Assembly (NCBI RefSeq): GCF_021789175.1
Contig: NZ_CP084560.1
Location: 1,860,001-1,924,000, forward strand
Length of the DNA: 64,000 bases
Direction: 5' to 3'
From: Arthrobacter sp. FW306-2-2C-D06B
Lineage (GTDB): Bacteria > Actinomycetota > Actinomycetes > Actinomycetales > Micrococcaceae
Shown: positions 11,140 through 19,150 of the stretch, piece after piece
Layout of the letters: each line of letters opens with the position of its first letter
Position numbering within the stretch: the stretch's first letter is position 1
Position numbers and translations under genes: made by a program
The notes under the pieces: generated by a model
Databases searched by the model: none
The model's input: the letters and a program-made list of their open reading frames with translations, nothing else
Told to the model about the DNA's origin: nothing

Positions 11140-11817
11140 CAGCATTCCCCCTCGTCAGAGGGGTTTTTGCTTTAACGTGTGTACAAAGCTTGTGGTGGCG
11201 TCCCTCTGACGCTAAGTTCGCGGGCTTTGGCCTGGCGGCGGCGGTGGCCTATTCAGGTGTGTGGGTGGCGGGTTCAGGGCCCTGGCTGGTGGGCCTCCCG
11301 CCTGCTGTGGGTGGGGTGATGCGGTTCCTCGTTCCGGTTCGGTCGGGTTGGTCGTGGATGGCCAACACCAGTTCATGGTTCAGGGTTCCGGGTACCGCAT
11401 GATGAAACCGATTTTGGCGCGGAGGTTTCTTTGGACGGCTATTCCTGGTTGTAAGGGAGTGCTGTGGCTGTCCGGTTGTCCTGCCAAATGGGGTGTGGAC
11501 AGTGTCCACACTTACGTATGCTTTATGGGAATGCTTATGGCGGTCCGCCCTTGAGTCCTCGACGTACCGGCCCTCAATGCACCGCCGGCCTCGGGGCTAC
11601 GGAGCTTCATGGGGAACTGCCCGGGTCTTGTTGACTGCTTGCGGCCATAGATACTCTCCATTTTGACGAGGGGCTGCTTTCGCTTTAGGGAAGTGTTGGA
11701 TCGGGGAATCGTCGTCTGCGGGCTGCCTGGACTCGACTTCGGTACGGACTATCAATCGGTCAAAGCCGATGGAGTCAAACTTATTCAGGTGGTGAGCGTG
11801 TCTTAGACCTCTGACAA
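11140..11817. other. Gene-poor stretch after tRNA-Leu
   Basis: No convincing gene is visible in about 680 bp. A short minus-strand open frame (11249-11509) is proline/threonine-rich and looks like a shadow of G-rich DNA. The one structured element is the 19-bp palindrome at 11493-11511. I saw no transposase or integrase remnant and no repeat of the tRNA end. Confidence 0.6.
11493..11511. promoter_or_regulatory. Perfect 19-bp palindrome
   Basis: GTGTGGACAGTGTCCACAC consists of two perfect 9-bp arms around one central base. It stands alone in non-coding DNA, so an operator or recombinase core site is possible. It does not match the FadR-type motif found elsewhere in the window. Confidence 0.55.
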
Positions 11818-12300
11818 CTAAGCCAAGTCATGAGGCGCATTGCCAGCCTCATCCTGAGGCAGCTTATCGACGAGCTTTCCCATCACCTTGCCAGCAGCAA
11901 TCCCAGCAGTCGGACCACTGATTCCAAGACCGCTAAGCAGCGCGCCAAACTCAGTGCTATCCAGGCTGATGTTCACGACTCCCATCGTGACGTAGATGGC
12001 CACTATGGTCCCGATGAACCAGACGACCAGCTTTCGCTCGGCGGCGGACAAAGTGATGAGGTATGGCAATTGCTCTACCGACCCGGCGACCTCTGGCTGC
12101 TGCTCACAAAGGTCCGCGGTGATGTCAACGAACTCATCGCTCTCTAGCTCGTCGCGGAGTTTCGACGCCTGGGACAGCAAAGTCTCTACGAACGATGTGT
12201 CGATCGACTGGACCACCGAACTGGTCATCGATGCGAATGCGTGAAGCCGGAGGCAGTTGTTCTCGGGGATCACCCAGAACTGGTGGAGCACCCTCGACAA
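11818..12300 (-). CDS. Hypothetical single-pass membrane protein
   Basis: I do not recognise this 160-residue protein. The N-terminal two thirds is acidic and probably cytosolic (SQASKLRDELESDEFVDITADLCEQQPEV). One clear membrane segment (LVVWFIGTIVAIYVTMGVV) follows near residues 92-110, and then a glycine/alanine-rich C-terminus (GLGISGPTAGIAAGKVMGKL). The true start may be Met25 near 12228. It stands alone with no operon partner. It is likely real because the frame is long and has coherent membrane topology, but no function can be assigned. Confidence 0.5.
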   Translation of the reverse strand: MSRVLHQFWVIPENNCLRLHAFASMTSSVVQSIDTSFVETLLSQASKLRDELESDEFVDITADLCEQQPEVAGSVEQLPYLITLSAAERKLVVWFIGTIVAIYVTMGVVNISLDSTEFGALLSGLGISGPTAGIAAGKVMGKLVDKLPQDEAGNAPHDLA

Positions 12301-12551
12301 AGTGGGGTTGATTCAGGACTGCCGGATGGGTACGGCCCCTGAGCGAGAAGGGAAGGTATGCGAAAGGGACCGGTGCAGTTAGGCCTCTTCAGGCAACGCC
12401 CACTCCAACCTGGTGGATTTTGGCTGGTATGCGGTTCAGGCGCGCCCCTCAGGCGGTGACCGTTAAGGCCAGACTTGCTTCCGTCGATGGCGAGATGGCG
12501 AGGCGATATCTATTGCTCTCAGAGTGCATAGACACGCACCCAAATTTCCAC

Positions 12552-12609
12552 TCTGTCTGACGGAGGAAAATCTGTGCCTTGTAGGCCTAGAATAGACTGG
12601 TCTTACAAT
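12552..12609 (+). promoter_or_regulatory. Promoter/operator region of the first FadR regulator
   Basis: TGGTCTTACAA at 12598-12608 resembles the TAGTCTGACAA half-sites found before the ABC binding protein and the second regulator. GTCTGAC at 12555-12561 is a second partial match. TACAAT (12604-12609) could serve as a -10 box, so regulator binding would cover the promoter, consistent with autoregulation. CAGGAG lies just before the ATG at 12644. Confidence 0.4.
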
Positions 12610-12643
12610 CGCTTATGGAAGCGTTTTTGACAGGAGAAACACG

Positions 12644-13438
12644 ATGGCGGATACAGCAGCGGCCGGAATATCGACGCCATTCCCGGCGATCCCGGTTCAA
12701 CGACCTCGACAGCAGGTAGAGAACCAGATCAGGCGAGCCATCCTGGACGGCTCCCTTCGCGACGCAGAACGGCTGCCGTCCGAACAGGGCATGGCCCAGT
12801 CTTTCAATGTCAGCCGGGCGACGATTCGGGAGGCCCTGAGATCGTTGGTAGAAAGTGGCCTGTTGGTGAAGGGGCCCGGCACGACAAGCGGACTATACGT
12901 GCAGAGTGTGGATCACAATACCTTCTCGCGACTGGTCTCTGATCGGCTGACCAGCGTTATGGATATCGGTTCCGTTACACCAGCTGAAGTGTCGAACTTT
13001 CGCGACATGCTGGAAGTCCCTAGTGCTCGGCTCGCGGCCGAGTTCCGGAACGACAGTAACCTCGCCAAACTCCACGACGTCATCGACCGGGAACGATCTA
13101 TCACCTTTGACGACCCGACCATCTCCGAGTTAAATGCGCAATTCCACTCCGAGATCGCGAATGCCTCGGGCAATCGCGTGCTCGCGGCGTTCGTGTCCGC
13201 CCTGCACCGGACGGCACACCCTCTTGTCTTTGTTAATACTGATGCGGAACTGGGAAGGGAGTCTGTCGACCACCACATCCGGGTATACCGGGCGATCAAG
13301 GCGAAGGATCCGGCTGCGGCTGCTGAGGCGATGCAGGGACATCTAAACTATCTGCGCGAACACGGCATCGCAAATAGCGGGGACGACCAGGCGCATGGCG
13401 ATATCGAGCGATCGTTGGCGGGACGTGCGCCAGCCTGA
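12644..13438 (+). CDS. FadR-family (GntR superfamily) transcriptional regulator
   Basis: The 264-residue protein has an N-terminal winged helix (RQQVENQIRRAILDGSL, then LPSEQGMAQSFNVSRATIREALRSLVESGLL) and an all-alpha FCD ligand domain (residues ~100-235) with FHSEIANASGNRVLAAFVSALHRTAHP. The FCD fold normally binds a small carboxylate or acyl-CoA, often with a metal held by Asp and His. It is clearly homologous to the regulator at 54488-55243: both have YVQSVDHN, SRATxREALRSLVE and ANASGNRVLAAFVSALHR. It sits upstream of the cluster-A importer, separated by 436 bp, and probably represses it. Confidence 0.9.
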   Translation: MADTAAAGISTPFPAIPVQRPRQQVENQIRRAILDGSLRDAERLPSEQGMAQSFNVSRATIREALRSLVESGLLVKGPGTTSGLYVQSVDHNTFSRLVSDRLTSVMDIGSVTPAEVSNFRDMLEVPSARLAAEFRNDSNLAKLHDVIDRERSITFDDPTISELNAQFHSEIANASGNRVLAAFVSALHRTAHPLVFVNTDAELGRESVDHHIRVYRAIKAKDPAAAAEAMQGHLNYLREHGIANSGDDQAHGDIERSLAGRAPA

Positions 13439-13540
13439 GACCAGTATTTTCTGGCTGCTTGAACCCGGATAGTCTCGGAGCTCAGAGCAGGACTGACGCA
13501 CCTTCTGTGGTCGCAGGGCCGTGAATGCGCGGCCAACGTT

Positions 13541-13735
13541 CGGCGAGAGGATCAGCCCGTCGGACGCACGTATCGGATGAACTGCCTACAGCAATCACGT
13601 CGATCACCGAGCCTGCCGCGTCGAAGAGGTCGCCTCGCCGCCGGGCCAGCGTGAGGATCACGATCTCGGCGCCCGGGAGCAGGCGTTCCGTGTGTCGACG
13701 CCATTCATCTCGACCTGCTGCACGCGGATGACAAT
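13541..13735 (-). pseudogene. Possible fragment of a D-2-hydroxyacid dehydrogenase
   Basis: In the minus-strand frame the DNA encodes about 60 residues including HTERLLPGAEIVILTLARRR and GDLFDAAGSVIDV. This resembles the segment of D-2-hydroxyacid dehydrogenases that reads L-L-P-x-A-D-x-V-x-L-T-L-P and ends near G-L-F-D. There is no start codon or Rossmann fold, and the following catalytic regions are absent. It is best read as debris in the 436-bp gap between the regulator and the binding protein. Confidence 0.3.
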
Positions 13736-13748
13736 CATGCTCCTTTTG

Positions 13749-13780
13749 TTGACATGTCCCCTTTCAACTTAGTCTGACAA
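13749..13780 (+). promoter_or_regulatory. Promoter and operator half-site upstream of the ABC binding protein
   Basis: TTGACA at 13749-13754 is a consensus -35 box. TAGTCTGACAA at 13770-13780 matches base for base the complement of the site upstream of the second FadR regulator (55287-55297). It lies 95 bp before the binding-protein start. The coincidence of a -35 box and this motif suggests control by a FadR-type regulator. Confidence 0.5.
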
Positions 13781-13874
13781 TCATCCATTTTGCTCTAGAC
13801 AGACAGTGGTTCTTTGCGTAACTTTGACTAAGTGGACCAGTGTGGGTCCCGCGCTACGAAAGTGAAGGATTGCC

Positions 13875-14975
13875 ATGGCTTCATCAGTAGGGAAATGGCT
13901 TGGAAGCAAAACAAGGTGCGCCGGAATCGTCGCGGTCGGCATCGTTGCCGCAGTGGCGATCGCCGGTTGCGGTGCAGGTGGCGGGGCTAGTTCCGGCGCC
14001 GCGGGTGCTTCCACCGACCCGGTGACAACTACGACGGTGGCCGCCTGGAACGACATCGTCAAGAAAGCGAATAGCGAGGGGAAAGTCACCTTCTACACTT
14101 CGCTAACCGGAATGAACCCTGTCGTTTCGGCCTTTGAGAAGGCCTATCCCGACATCAAGGTAACCGTGCAGCTAGCACCCACATCCGATCTGGTATCTCG
14201 GCTTGACCAAGAGATCTCCATCGGCGCGAAGGGGGCCGATGTGGCATTCCACAGCTCGACCGGGTGGTTCGACAAGAACTACACGGAAAACAACTTCGCG
14301 GGCTTGCAGGTCAGCCCTGAGGCCGCAAGTGCAGGCTGGAACAAGCTCCTGGCGAACAAGAGCTATGCAACCGTCTACGGCTACCCGTTCACCCTCGCCT
14401 ATTCAACCACCGGGCCGGGACCCGTTTCGAGCGTCCAACAGTTGGTCGACAGCAACCCTCACGCCAAGGTCGGGTTGGTGAGCCCGTCGGTTTCGCCAGT
14501 TATCGCGTTCTACTATGACACACTGCGCAAGACCTATGGAGATCAGATTCTCGCTAAACTCGCAAAGACGAACTTCTCGGTTCAGGCGAACAACCTGCTC
14601 GCGGCCCAGGGAGTAGGGTCTGGTGAGTATGACTACGCAGTCCCCGCGATTGGCTCTCAAGTGTCGCCGCTCATCGCCAGCGGTGCGAAAGTGGCTCAGA
14701 CGATTCCCACAACGGCCACTTCCGGCGTCTTTTACGATTCAGCGGTGCTGAAGAATGCCCCCAACCCGAACGCTGCGCAGGTCTTCATGAACTTCCTGAT
14801 GAGCCAGGAAGCCGACACCCAGTTCGTAAAGTCGCTCGCCCCGGCGACCGTTCCGTTGAAAACGGACGGAGCAGTCCCTTGGAGCGATGTGCAAGGCTAC
14901 AACCCAAACGACTGGACAACAGAGAAGTGGAACGCCTGGATCGCAAAGTACTGGACACCGCTGTTCGGCAAATAG
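13875..14975 (+). CDS. ABC transporter substrate-binding lipoprotein (family 1, FbpA/AfuA-like)
   Basis: The protein captures a solute outside the membrane and delivers it to a permease. A lipoprotein signal peptide ends in the lipobox IAGC with Cys32. The mature part (KVTFYTSLTGMNPVVSAFEKAYPDIKV, then ADVAFHSSTGWF) has the fold of the ferric/spermidine/phosphonate class of binding proteins. The matching permease and ATPase are at 19151 and 20887, separated by debris. FbpA-like iron ligands (paired tyrosines) are not obvious, so an organic acid, polyamine or phosphonate is as likely as iron. A TTGACA promoter with a FadR-type half-site precedes it. Confidence 0.88.
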   Translation: MASSVGKWLGSKTRCAGIVAVGIVAAVAIAGCGAGGGASSGAAGASTDPVTTTTVAAWNDIVKKANSEGKVTFYTSLTGMNPVVSAFEKAYPDIKVTVQLAPTSDLVSRLDQEISIGAKGADVAFHSSTGWFDKNYTENNFAGLQVSPEAASAGWNKLLANKSYATVYGYPFTLAYSTTGPGPVSSVQQLVDSNPHAKVGLVSPSVSPVIAFYYDTLRKTYGDQILAKLAKTNFSVQANNLLAAQGVGSGEYDYAVPAIGSQVSPLIASGAKVAQTIPTTATSGVFYDSAVLKNAPNPNAAQVFMNFLMSQEADTQFVKSLAPATVPLKTDGAVPWSDVQGYNPNDWTTEKWNAWIAKYWTPLFGK

Positions 14976-15042
14976 TTAGGCCAGAGATGTGATCCTTGGC
15001 AATGCAGAACAAGGATAGTTACGGCTCGGGAACACACTGATG

Positions 15043-15080
15043 GCGAGGTGGACGACACCCAAAATGGTCGGCCACCTCGC
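15043..15080 (+). terminator. Hairpin after the binding-protein gene
   Basis: GCGAGGTGG (15043-15051) pairs perfectly with 15072-15080, and an inner CGAC/GTCG pair extends the stem after a one-base bulge. No U-tract follows. Hairpins of this kind after binding-protein genes often stabilise or partly terminate the message, so that the binding protein is made in excess. Confidence 0.5.
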
Positions 15081-15125
15081 ATCGGTGTGCGAAGGCACCG
15101 AGTCAGCCACGTGGAGTGAGGGAAG

Positions 15126-16037
15126 ATGACTGAAGAGACGTTGAGCGTGCCCGTGAACACGGCGGACGGAGGTCGGGCTGAATTCGCGGGTCACTACTTC
15201 ACCGCGGAGTCGACACCAACTGGAGTGTTGCAGGTTCTCGTCCACGGCAACTCCTACGACCACCGGTACTGGGATTTCGGTCCCGTCAACAACAACGCAT
15301 ATTCCTACGTCCAGTACATGACCGCTCGTGGGCACGATGTGTTGGCAGTGGATCTGCCCGGCACTGGCTCGAGCTCGCGTCCTGATGGGGATGCGGTGTC
15401 TCTGGAGTCCGTCGGAGATGGGCTGTCCGACATGATTTTGAAGGTGCGTGCCGGGAAGCGGCTTTCCGAAAGGGCAGTCGGCCACGTTTCGCTTATCGGG
15501 CACTCGCTCGGCGCAATCCTCTGCGTGCAGACACAGGGGCGCCTGCAACCAGCTGACTCCGTGATTGTCACCGCGACGGGCTACTTCCGGGGCAGGGACG
15601 ATCAAGGCTTCGGCCCAGGTGTCCGTGAGGGAGCACTGGCGACCAGCTATGCGACCCTTTCGCCTGAGGCTCGAGAGCATGCGTTCTATTACCCGCAAAT
15701 GGCCGACCCTGACGTCATTTCATACGACAACGAGGTTCTTCGCACCACCCTGCCGCGGAGGCTCTGGGCCGATGGGTTAGTCGCCAGGGATAACTTAGAG
15801 ACATCCGCCATCGGAGGAGTTGAGTGCCCGGTCTATGTGCAGCTGGGCGAGCACGACAGGATCATGCCAGGAAAACACGCTACCGAAGAGCGGGAATTTT
15901 GGCTGGAACACTCCGGCGCAGGACACCGGGTGGTGGTCGAGCAACTGGCAGACATCGGACACTCCTTCAATCTCCATCGCAACCACGAGGACGGCTGGCA
16001 TCGGATCGATCGGTTCTTGGCGGCCCAGATGGCCTGA
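15126..16037 (+). CDS. Alpha/beta-hydrolase
   Basis: The 303-residue protein has the alpha/beta-hydrolase fold. The oxyanion region is VLQVLVHGNSYDHRYWD; the nucleophile elbow is GHSLG with Ser127; an acid follows in YVQLGEHDRIMPG; and the catalytic His is in ADIGHSFNLHRN near the C-terminus. It probably hydrolyses an ester, lactone or thioester brought in by the importer whose binding protein lies 150 bp upstream. GTGAGGGAAG precedes the ATG. The downstream neighbour was replaced by gene debris, so its original operon partners are unknown. The substrate cannot be read from the sequence. Confidence 0.88.
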   Translation: MTEETLSVPVNTADGGRAEFAGHYFTAESTPTGVLQVLVHGNSYDHRYWDFGPVNNNAYSYVQYMTARGHDVLAVDLPGTGSSSRPDGDAVSLESVGDGLSDMILKVRAGKRLSERAVGHVSLIGHSLGAILCVQTQGRLQPADSVIVTATGYFRGRDDQGFGPGVREGALATSYATLSPEAREHAFYYPQMADPDVISYDNEVLRTTLPRRLWADGLVARDNLETSAIGGVECPVYVQLGEHDRIMPGKHATEEREFWLEHSGAGHRVVVEQLADIGHSFNLHRNHEDGWHRIDRFLAAQMA

Positions 16038-16051
16038 CATTTCGGACACGT

Positions 16052-16482
16052 CTCTACGACCAAGAGTTCGGTGCGGAAGAACCCGGGCTCCATAATGGAT
16101 GTCCGGATCCCATGCCTCGATGATCTGGGCCGCACGCTCGATCGAGGACTACGCCAACCGCACCGCAGCAACGATCCCGGGATGGCGGAGCATGAACGGC
16201 CGGCAGACCGGGGCCCCGCCCAAGCTCTCCGCTGGTCTCGTGACCATTGCTGGCCAGGACCGGCCGCCGTTGCGCTCGGTGGCCGGAGCAGTTGCCGTGG
16301 CCGACATTGAACCAAAATCCCGTGACGTCCCCGCTCAGCTCGGATGGCACCTGCCCTACGGCATCACGAACGGGCTGAGCGAGACGGAACTCAAAGAGGT
16401 CATCATCCACATGGCGTTCTACGCCGGTTGGCCCAAAGCCGTGTCCGCGATGAACGTCGCCAAGCGGGTTTTCGGCGAATAG
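16052..16482 (+). pseudogene. Rearranged SDR fragment fused in frame to the end of a CMD-family gene
   Basis: From 16115 to about 16330 the plus strand encodes the C-terminal part of an SDR (MIWAARSIEDYANRT, SAGLVTIAGQDRPPL), homologous to the intact SDR at 40118-40960. The preceding piece, 16052-16113, encodes the next-upstream SDR segment (GIRTSIMEPGFFRTELLVVE) but on the minus strand: a micro-inversion of about 62 bp. Flipping it back restores a continuous LVVEASMIW reading. At 16336 the frame switches without interruption into the carboxymuconolactone-decarboxylase-like C-terminus (QLGWHLPYGITNGLSE to VFGE). The resulting 127-codon frame (16099-16482) is a chimera and probably not functional. 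Confidence 0.8.
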
Positions 16483-16508
16483 CAGCCACGAACCAAAGGA
16501 ACCACAAC

Positions 16509-17387
16509 ATGACTCAAACACACGTCACCCTGAACAACGGCGTGAAGATGCCTGCCCTGGGCCTGGGCGTCTTCCAGTCCGCGCCCGAAGAGACCACCGG
16601 CGCGGTCGTGACCGCGCTGCAGACCGGCTACCGGCTGATCGATACCGCCGCGGCGTACTTCAATGAACGCGAGGTCGGCGAGGGCATCCGCCGGTCCGGC
16701 ATCGACCGCTCCGAGATCTTCGTCGAAACCAAGCTGTGGATGAGCGACTACGGCTATGACGAGGCGCTTCACGGCTTCGAGAAGAGCGTGCGCAAGCTCG
16801 GCGTCGACCAGGTCGACCTGCTGCTGCTGCACCAGCCTCTTGCATCCGACTTCGGGAAGACCATTGCCGCGTACCAGGCGATCGAGACGCTCCTGACCGA
16901 CGGACGGGTGCGCGCGATCGGTGTCTCCAACCAGACACCCGCGGAGTTGGACGAGCTGATCTGCCGCACCGGCGTGGTGCCTGCCGTGAACCAGATCCAG
17001 GTCCACCCCTACTACACGCAGCCGCAGTGGAGGGCAGCCAACGACCGTCACGGCATCCTGACCCAGTGCTGGTCGCCGATCGGCGGGGCGTACGTTTATC
17101 GCGATTTCAAAAAGAACCCCCTCGAGGATTCCGTGATCACCGCTATCGCAGACAAGTACTCCAAGACCCCGGCACAGGTCATCCTGCGCTGGCACCTCGA
17201 GCACGGATTCTCCGCGATCCCGAAGTCCGTCAAGGCCCACCGCATCGCAGAGAACTTCGACGTGTTCGACTTCGCCCTGACCACCGGGGAGATCGCGGAA
17301 ATCGATGCCCTCGACACCGGTGTGCGCGGCGGCCCCGACCCCGACTCGCTCAACCTCGCCTCGCACGGCTTCGTGATCCCCGAATAA
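16509..17387 (+). CDS. Aldo/keto reductase (copy 1)
   Basis: This NADPH-dependent carbonyl reductase of 292 residues resembles 2,5-diketo-D-gluconate reductases. The catalytic tetrad is visible: Asp45 and Tyr50 (DTAAAY), Lys75 (ETKLW) and His108 (LLLLHQP). The cofactor motif IPKSVKAHRIAENFDVFDF lies near the C-terminus. ATG 16509 follows AAAGGAACCACAAC. It differs from copy 2 (38829-39707) by one residue seen by eye, Cys for Ser in LDELI(C/S)RTG. It is intact although its upstream operon partners are wrecked, so expression would depend on read-through or a new promoter. Confidence 0.93.
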   Translation: MTQTHVTLNNGVKMPALGLGVFQSAPEETTGAVVTALQTGYRLIDTAAAYFNEREVGEGIRRSGIDRSEIFVETKLWMSDYGYDEALHGFEKSVRKLGVDQVDLLLLHQPLASDFGKTIAAYQAIETLLTDGRVRAIGVSNQTPAELDELICRTGVVPAVNQIQVHPYYTQPQWRAANDRHGILTQCWSPIGGAYVYRDFKKNPLEDSVITAIADKYSKTPAQVILRWHLEHGFSAIPKSVKAHRIAENFDVFDFALTTGEIAEIDALDTGVRGGPDPDSLNLASHGFVIPE

Positions 17388-17400
17388 CAGCGCCACCGGG

Positions 17401-17437
17401 GCGAGGGGTGCCGCGCCACACAATCACACCCCTCGCC
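17401..17437 (+). terminator. Hairpin terminator after aldo/keto reductase copy 1
   Basis: A perfect 10-bp stem (GCGAGGGGTG at 17401-17410 with 17428-17437) begins 13 bp after the stop codon. The same hairpin follows copy 2. There is no U-tract. The end of the hairpin coincides with the end of the duplicated block. Confidence 0.65.
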
Positions 17438-17474
17438 CTCGCCACGCCCACGTGACGAAACGCGAGGACTCACT

Positions 17475-17564
17475 ATTGCACGAATCTTTATCATCGGTTC
17501 GACCGACGGACTGGGCCTCGCCGTCGCTCGGACCCGCCATCGCGGCAAATTGACTGCGGCGTAA
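17475..17564 (+). pseudogene. N-terminal fragment of an SDR gene with a lost start codon
   Basis: The frame reads IARIFIIGSTDGLGLAVART, matching 17 of the first 20 residues of the intact SDR at 46421-47188 (MARIFITGSTDGLGLASART). The start codon is ATT instead of ATG, and homology ends after about 20 codons, followed by a stop at 17562-17564. The ancestral order here was therefore probably SDR-CMD-aldo/keto reductase-SDR. Confidence 0.7.
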
Positions 17565-17836
17565 GCACGCGAGAGGTCCGGTAGGCGTCTGCCACGCTGT
17601 TGGAGGCAACAGGCGTTCAGATAGTCGAGGTTGTTGGCACCGCAGGGCGACAGCGCTCTCTGATTCAGATCCCTGATTGCCTGGACGAGCTGGATATGAT
17701 GCGATGCAGCGACCTACCCGGTGCGGACGCAAGACCGAGATCGCGTTGAAGCCCGAAGGCCTCCATAGACTTGGTGATCATTAGTCATTCCTTGCCGCTC
17801 AGGTTTGAGGTGTTCGGACCTGGTTGTGTGCAATAG

Positions 17837-17850
17837 TATTGTCGGACTAG
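17837..17850. promoter_or_regulatory. FadR-type operator-like site in debris
   Basis: TATTGTCGGACTAG resembles TTGTCAGACTA before the second FadR regulator. It sits 251 bp from the next site (18088); the matching pair in cluster B is 273 bp apart. Confidence 0.4.
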
Positions 17851-18087
17851 CGGGTACTTGGCTGACTTTTCTACAACTGGGGTCCGCGTTGGGAACCCGG
17901 AATCATGCCAGCCACCACTCTTGGCAGGGCGTTCATGAAAGTTCTGGTGTGCCTCGACGAGACAAGTAGCGCGAATCAATCTGCGCCCGGGCCCGGTGTA
18001 ACGGTCCCTCGCTCGCTCGTTCGCTCGTCTGATAAGGCGACTAGTTTGCAAAGCCTGACTGTCCGAAATTTCTACCAAAAAAGAACC

Positions 18088-18106
18088 TTGACACTTGTCA
18101 GACAAG
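18088..18106 (+). promoter_or_regulatory. Promoter with perfect FadR-type operator
   Basis: TTGACACTTGTCAGACAAG places a -35 consensus directly before the palindrome CTTGTC-A-GACAAG. The same 19 bases occur at 55560-55578 in front of the intact acyl-CoA dehydrogenase. Here the downstream gene is a decayed copy, so the site may now be an orphan operator. Confidence 0.65.
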
Positions 18107-18160
18107 CATGTCAGAGTTGAGGCATGATTAGTCTCGAAGTGGAGAGGGCGGCGGTCGACG

Positions 18161-18340
18161 ATGGCGCTGCTCACCGAAGATCAGCGGACGATGGTCAATA
18201 CAATCGACCCGATTTTCTCGAATTTCGTGACGACGATTATTCCGCGGAACTGGACCAAGACGCCCGTCATCCTCGCAGGTAATGGATGCACTCGCGACGC
18301 CGCTGGAGTACCGCGAGGTCATGGGCGCGTAGCCGCTGAG
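18161..18340 (+). pseudogene. Decayed N-terminus of an acyl-CoA dehydrogenase
   Basis: The start MALLTEDQ is identical to that of the intact gene at 55632, and the upstream DNA matches too. After about 20 codons the frame breaks, but the other frames continue the homology: DDYSAELDQDARHP against DDYSAELDREARYP, then MDAL. Several indels and loss of the remaining 330 codons make it non-functional. Confidence 0.75.
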
Positions 18341-18504
18341 CTAGCCAGCCGCACGGCGGGAGCCCCGTAGATTCCTGCTAGCGAGCAGGCCTCAAGACAC
18401 AACGATCGGAAGCCAATGAAGCCATCCAAACAAGCACTGGTCTCAGTCGAGACGCAACTTTTTCCATCCTCTCCGTCTTTGACGAGCAACGTTAGGAGCA
18501 ATCC

Positions 18505-19074
18505 ATGAGCACGATTGTCACAGGACAGATGGGCCGCGTTATCTACGCGCACCTCGCACCTGGTGAGGATGTGTACGAAGCGGTCATCGAGATCGCGCGA
18601 ACGGAGAATATCTCCACAGGGCTCGTCTTGGACATCACCGGTGGGGCGTCCCAGTTGCGGCTGACACTGCCCAAAAGCGCCCGCCGCGAGAGCGAAGCAA
18701 GCCGGCCTCCGGAGGTCATTGAGGTCAAGGGCCTCGCTGAGGTAATGGGTTCCGGCATCATAGGTCAGGTGAAGGACGACTTTGTCTCCGCCGATGGGCA
18801 CGTCCGCTACAAAAAGGGAGACCCGTACGCTCATATCCACGTATCGGCGACCGCCGCAGACGGCAAGACCTACACAGGCCACCTTGTCGAAGGAACTCTG
18901 GTACGTTCGGTCATTGCTGAGTCGCACTTCACCATCGCCTTGGCGGAGGTCGAGGGCGTGGATCTCTCGCTGCTCGTCGACTCGACGCCGTCAAACGACT
19001 ACCCCGCTGGCGTTCCTTATCACCGACTTCGTTCTGTCGAATTCCCGGCACCCCCTGAGGTCCCACGATCATGA
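18505..19074 (+). CDS. PPC-domain (DUF296) protein
   Basis: The 189-residue protein resembles the PPC/PCC (DUF296) domain: an N-terminal GEDVYEAVIEIARTENISTGLVLDITG segment, then HVRYKKGDPYAHIHVSATAADG and TYTGHLVEGTLVRSVIAESHFTIAL. Bacterial stand-alone PPC proteins form trimers with a metal or small-molecule site, and their roles are largely unknown. The start follows TTAGGAGCAATCC. It lies just before the importer permease gene and may take part in handling the imported compound. No DNA-binding AT-hook is present. Confidence 0.75.
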   Translation: MSTIVTGQMGRVIYAHLAPGEDVYEAVIEIARTENISTGLVLDITGGASQLRLTLPKSARRESEASRPPEVIEVKGLAEVMGSGIIGQVKDDFVSADGHVRYKKGDPYAHIHVSATAADGKTYTGHLVEGTLVRSVIAESHFTIALAEVEGVDLSLLVDSTPSNDYPAGVPYHRLRSVEFPAPPEVPRS

Positions 19075-19150
19075 CTCGGCACCAATTTCGGTGTTGTGCG
19101 AGTGAGCCGCGGAGGCTGCTGAGCCTCTGGCGGACGAACGCTGTGGCGTT

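Larger units (their letters stand above)
16336..17438. repeat. Left copy of a 1,103-bp near-identical inverted duplication
   Basis: This block contains the 3' end of a CMD gene, a complete aldo/keto reductase and its terminator. It matches the reverse complement of 38778-39880 with no length difference. I saw only four base differences (16507, 16963, 17294, 17306). Identity stops abruptly at both ends. The left edge coincides with the SDR-CMD fusion point. Confidence 0.93.
17439..18504. other. Debris field between copy 1 and the PPC-domain gene
   Basis: This kilobase holds no intact gene. It contains the SDR start fragment (17475), an operator-like site (17837), a full promoter/operator (18088) and a decayed acyl-CoA dehydrogenase start (18161). 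ATTCCTTGC near 17790 also occurs in the ribosome-binding region of the second FadR regulator gene. Together, 17785-18340 resemble a degraded copy of the regulator/acyl-CoA-dehydrogenase intergenic region at 55.2-55.8 kb. About 17565-17780 contains nothing I recognise. Confidence 0.65.

Noticed and set aside
11109..11270. Similarity of AGGTGTGTGGGT within tRNA-Leu to DNA at about 11256, as a possible attachment-site repeat
   Set aside because: Only about 11 G/T-rich bases match and the T-arm does not continue, so chance is a sufficient explanation.
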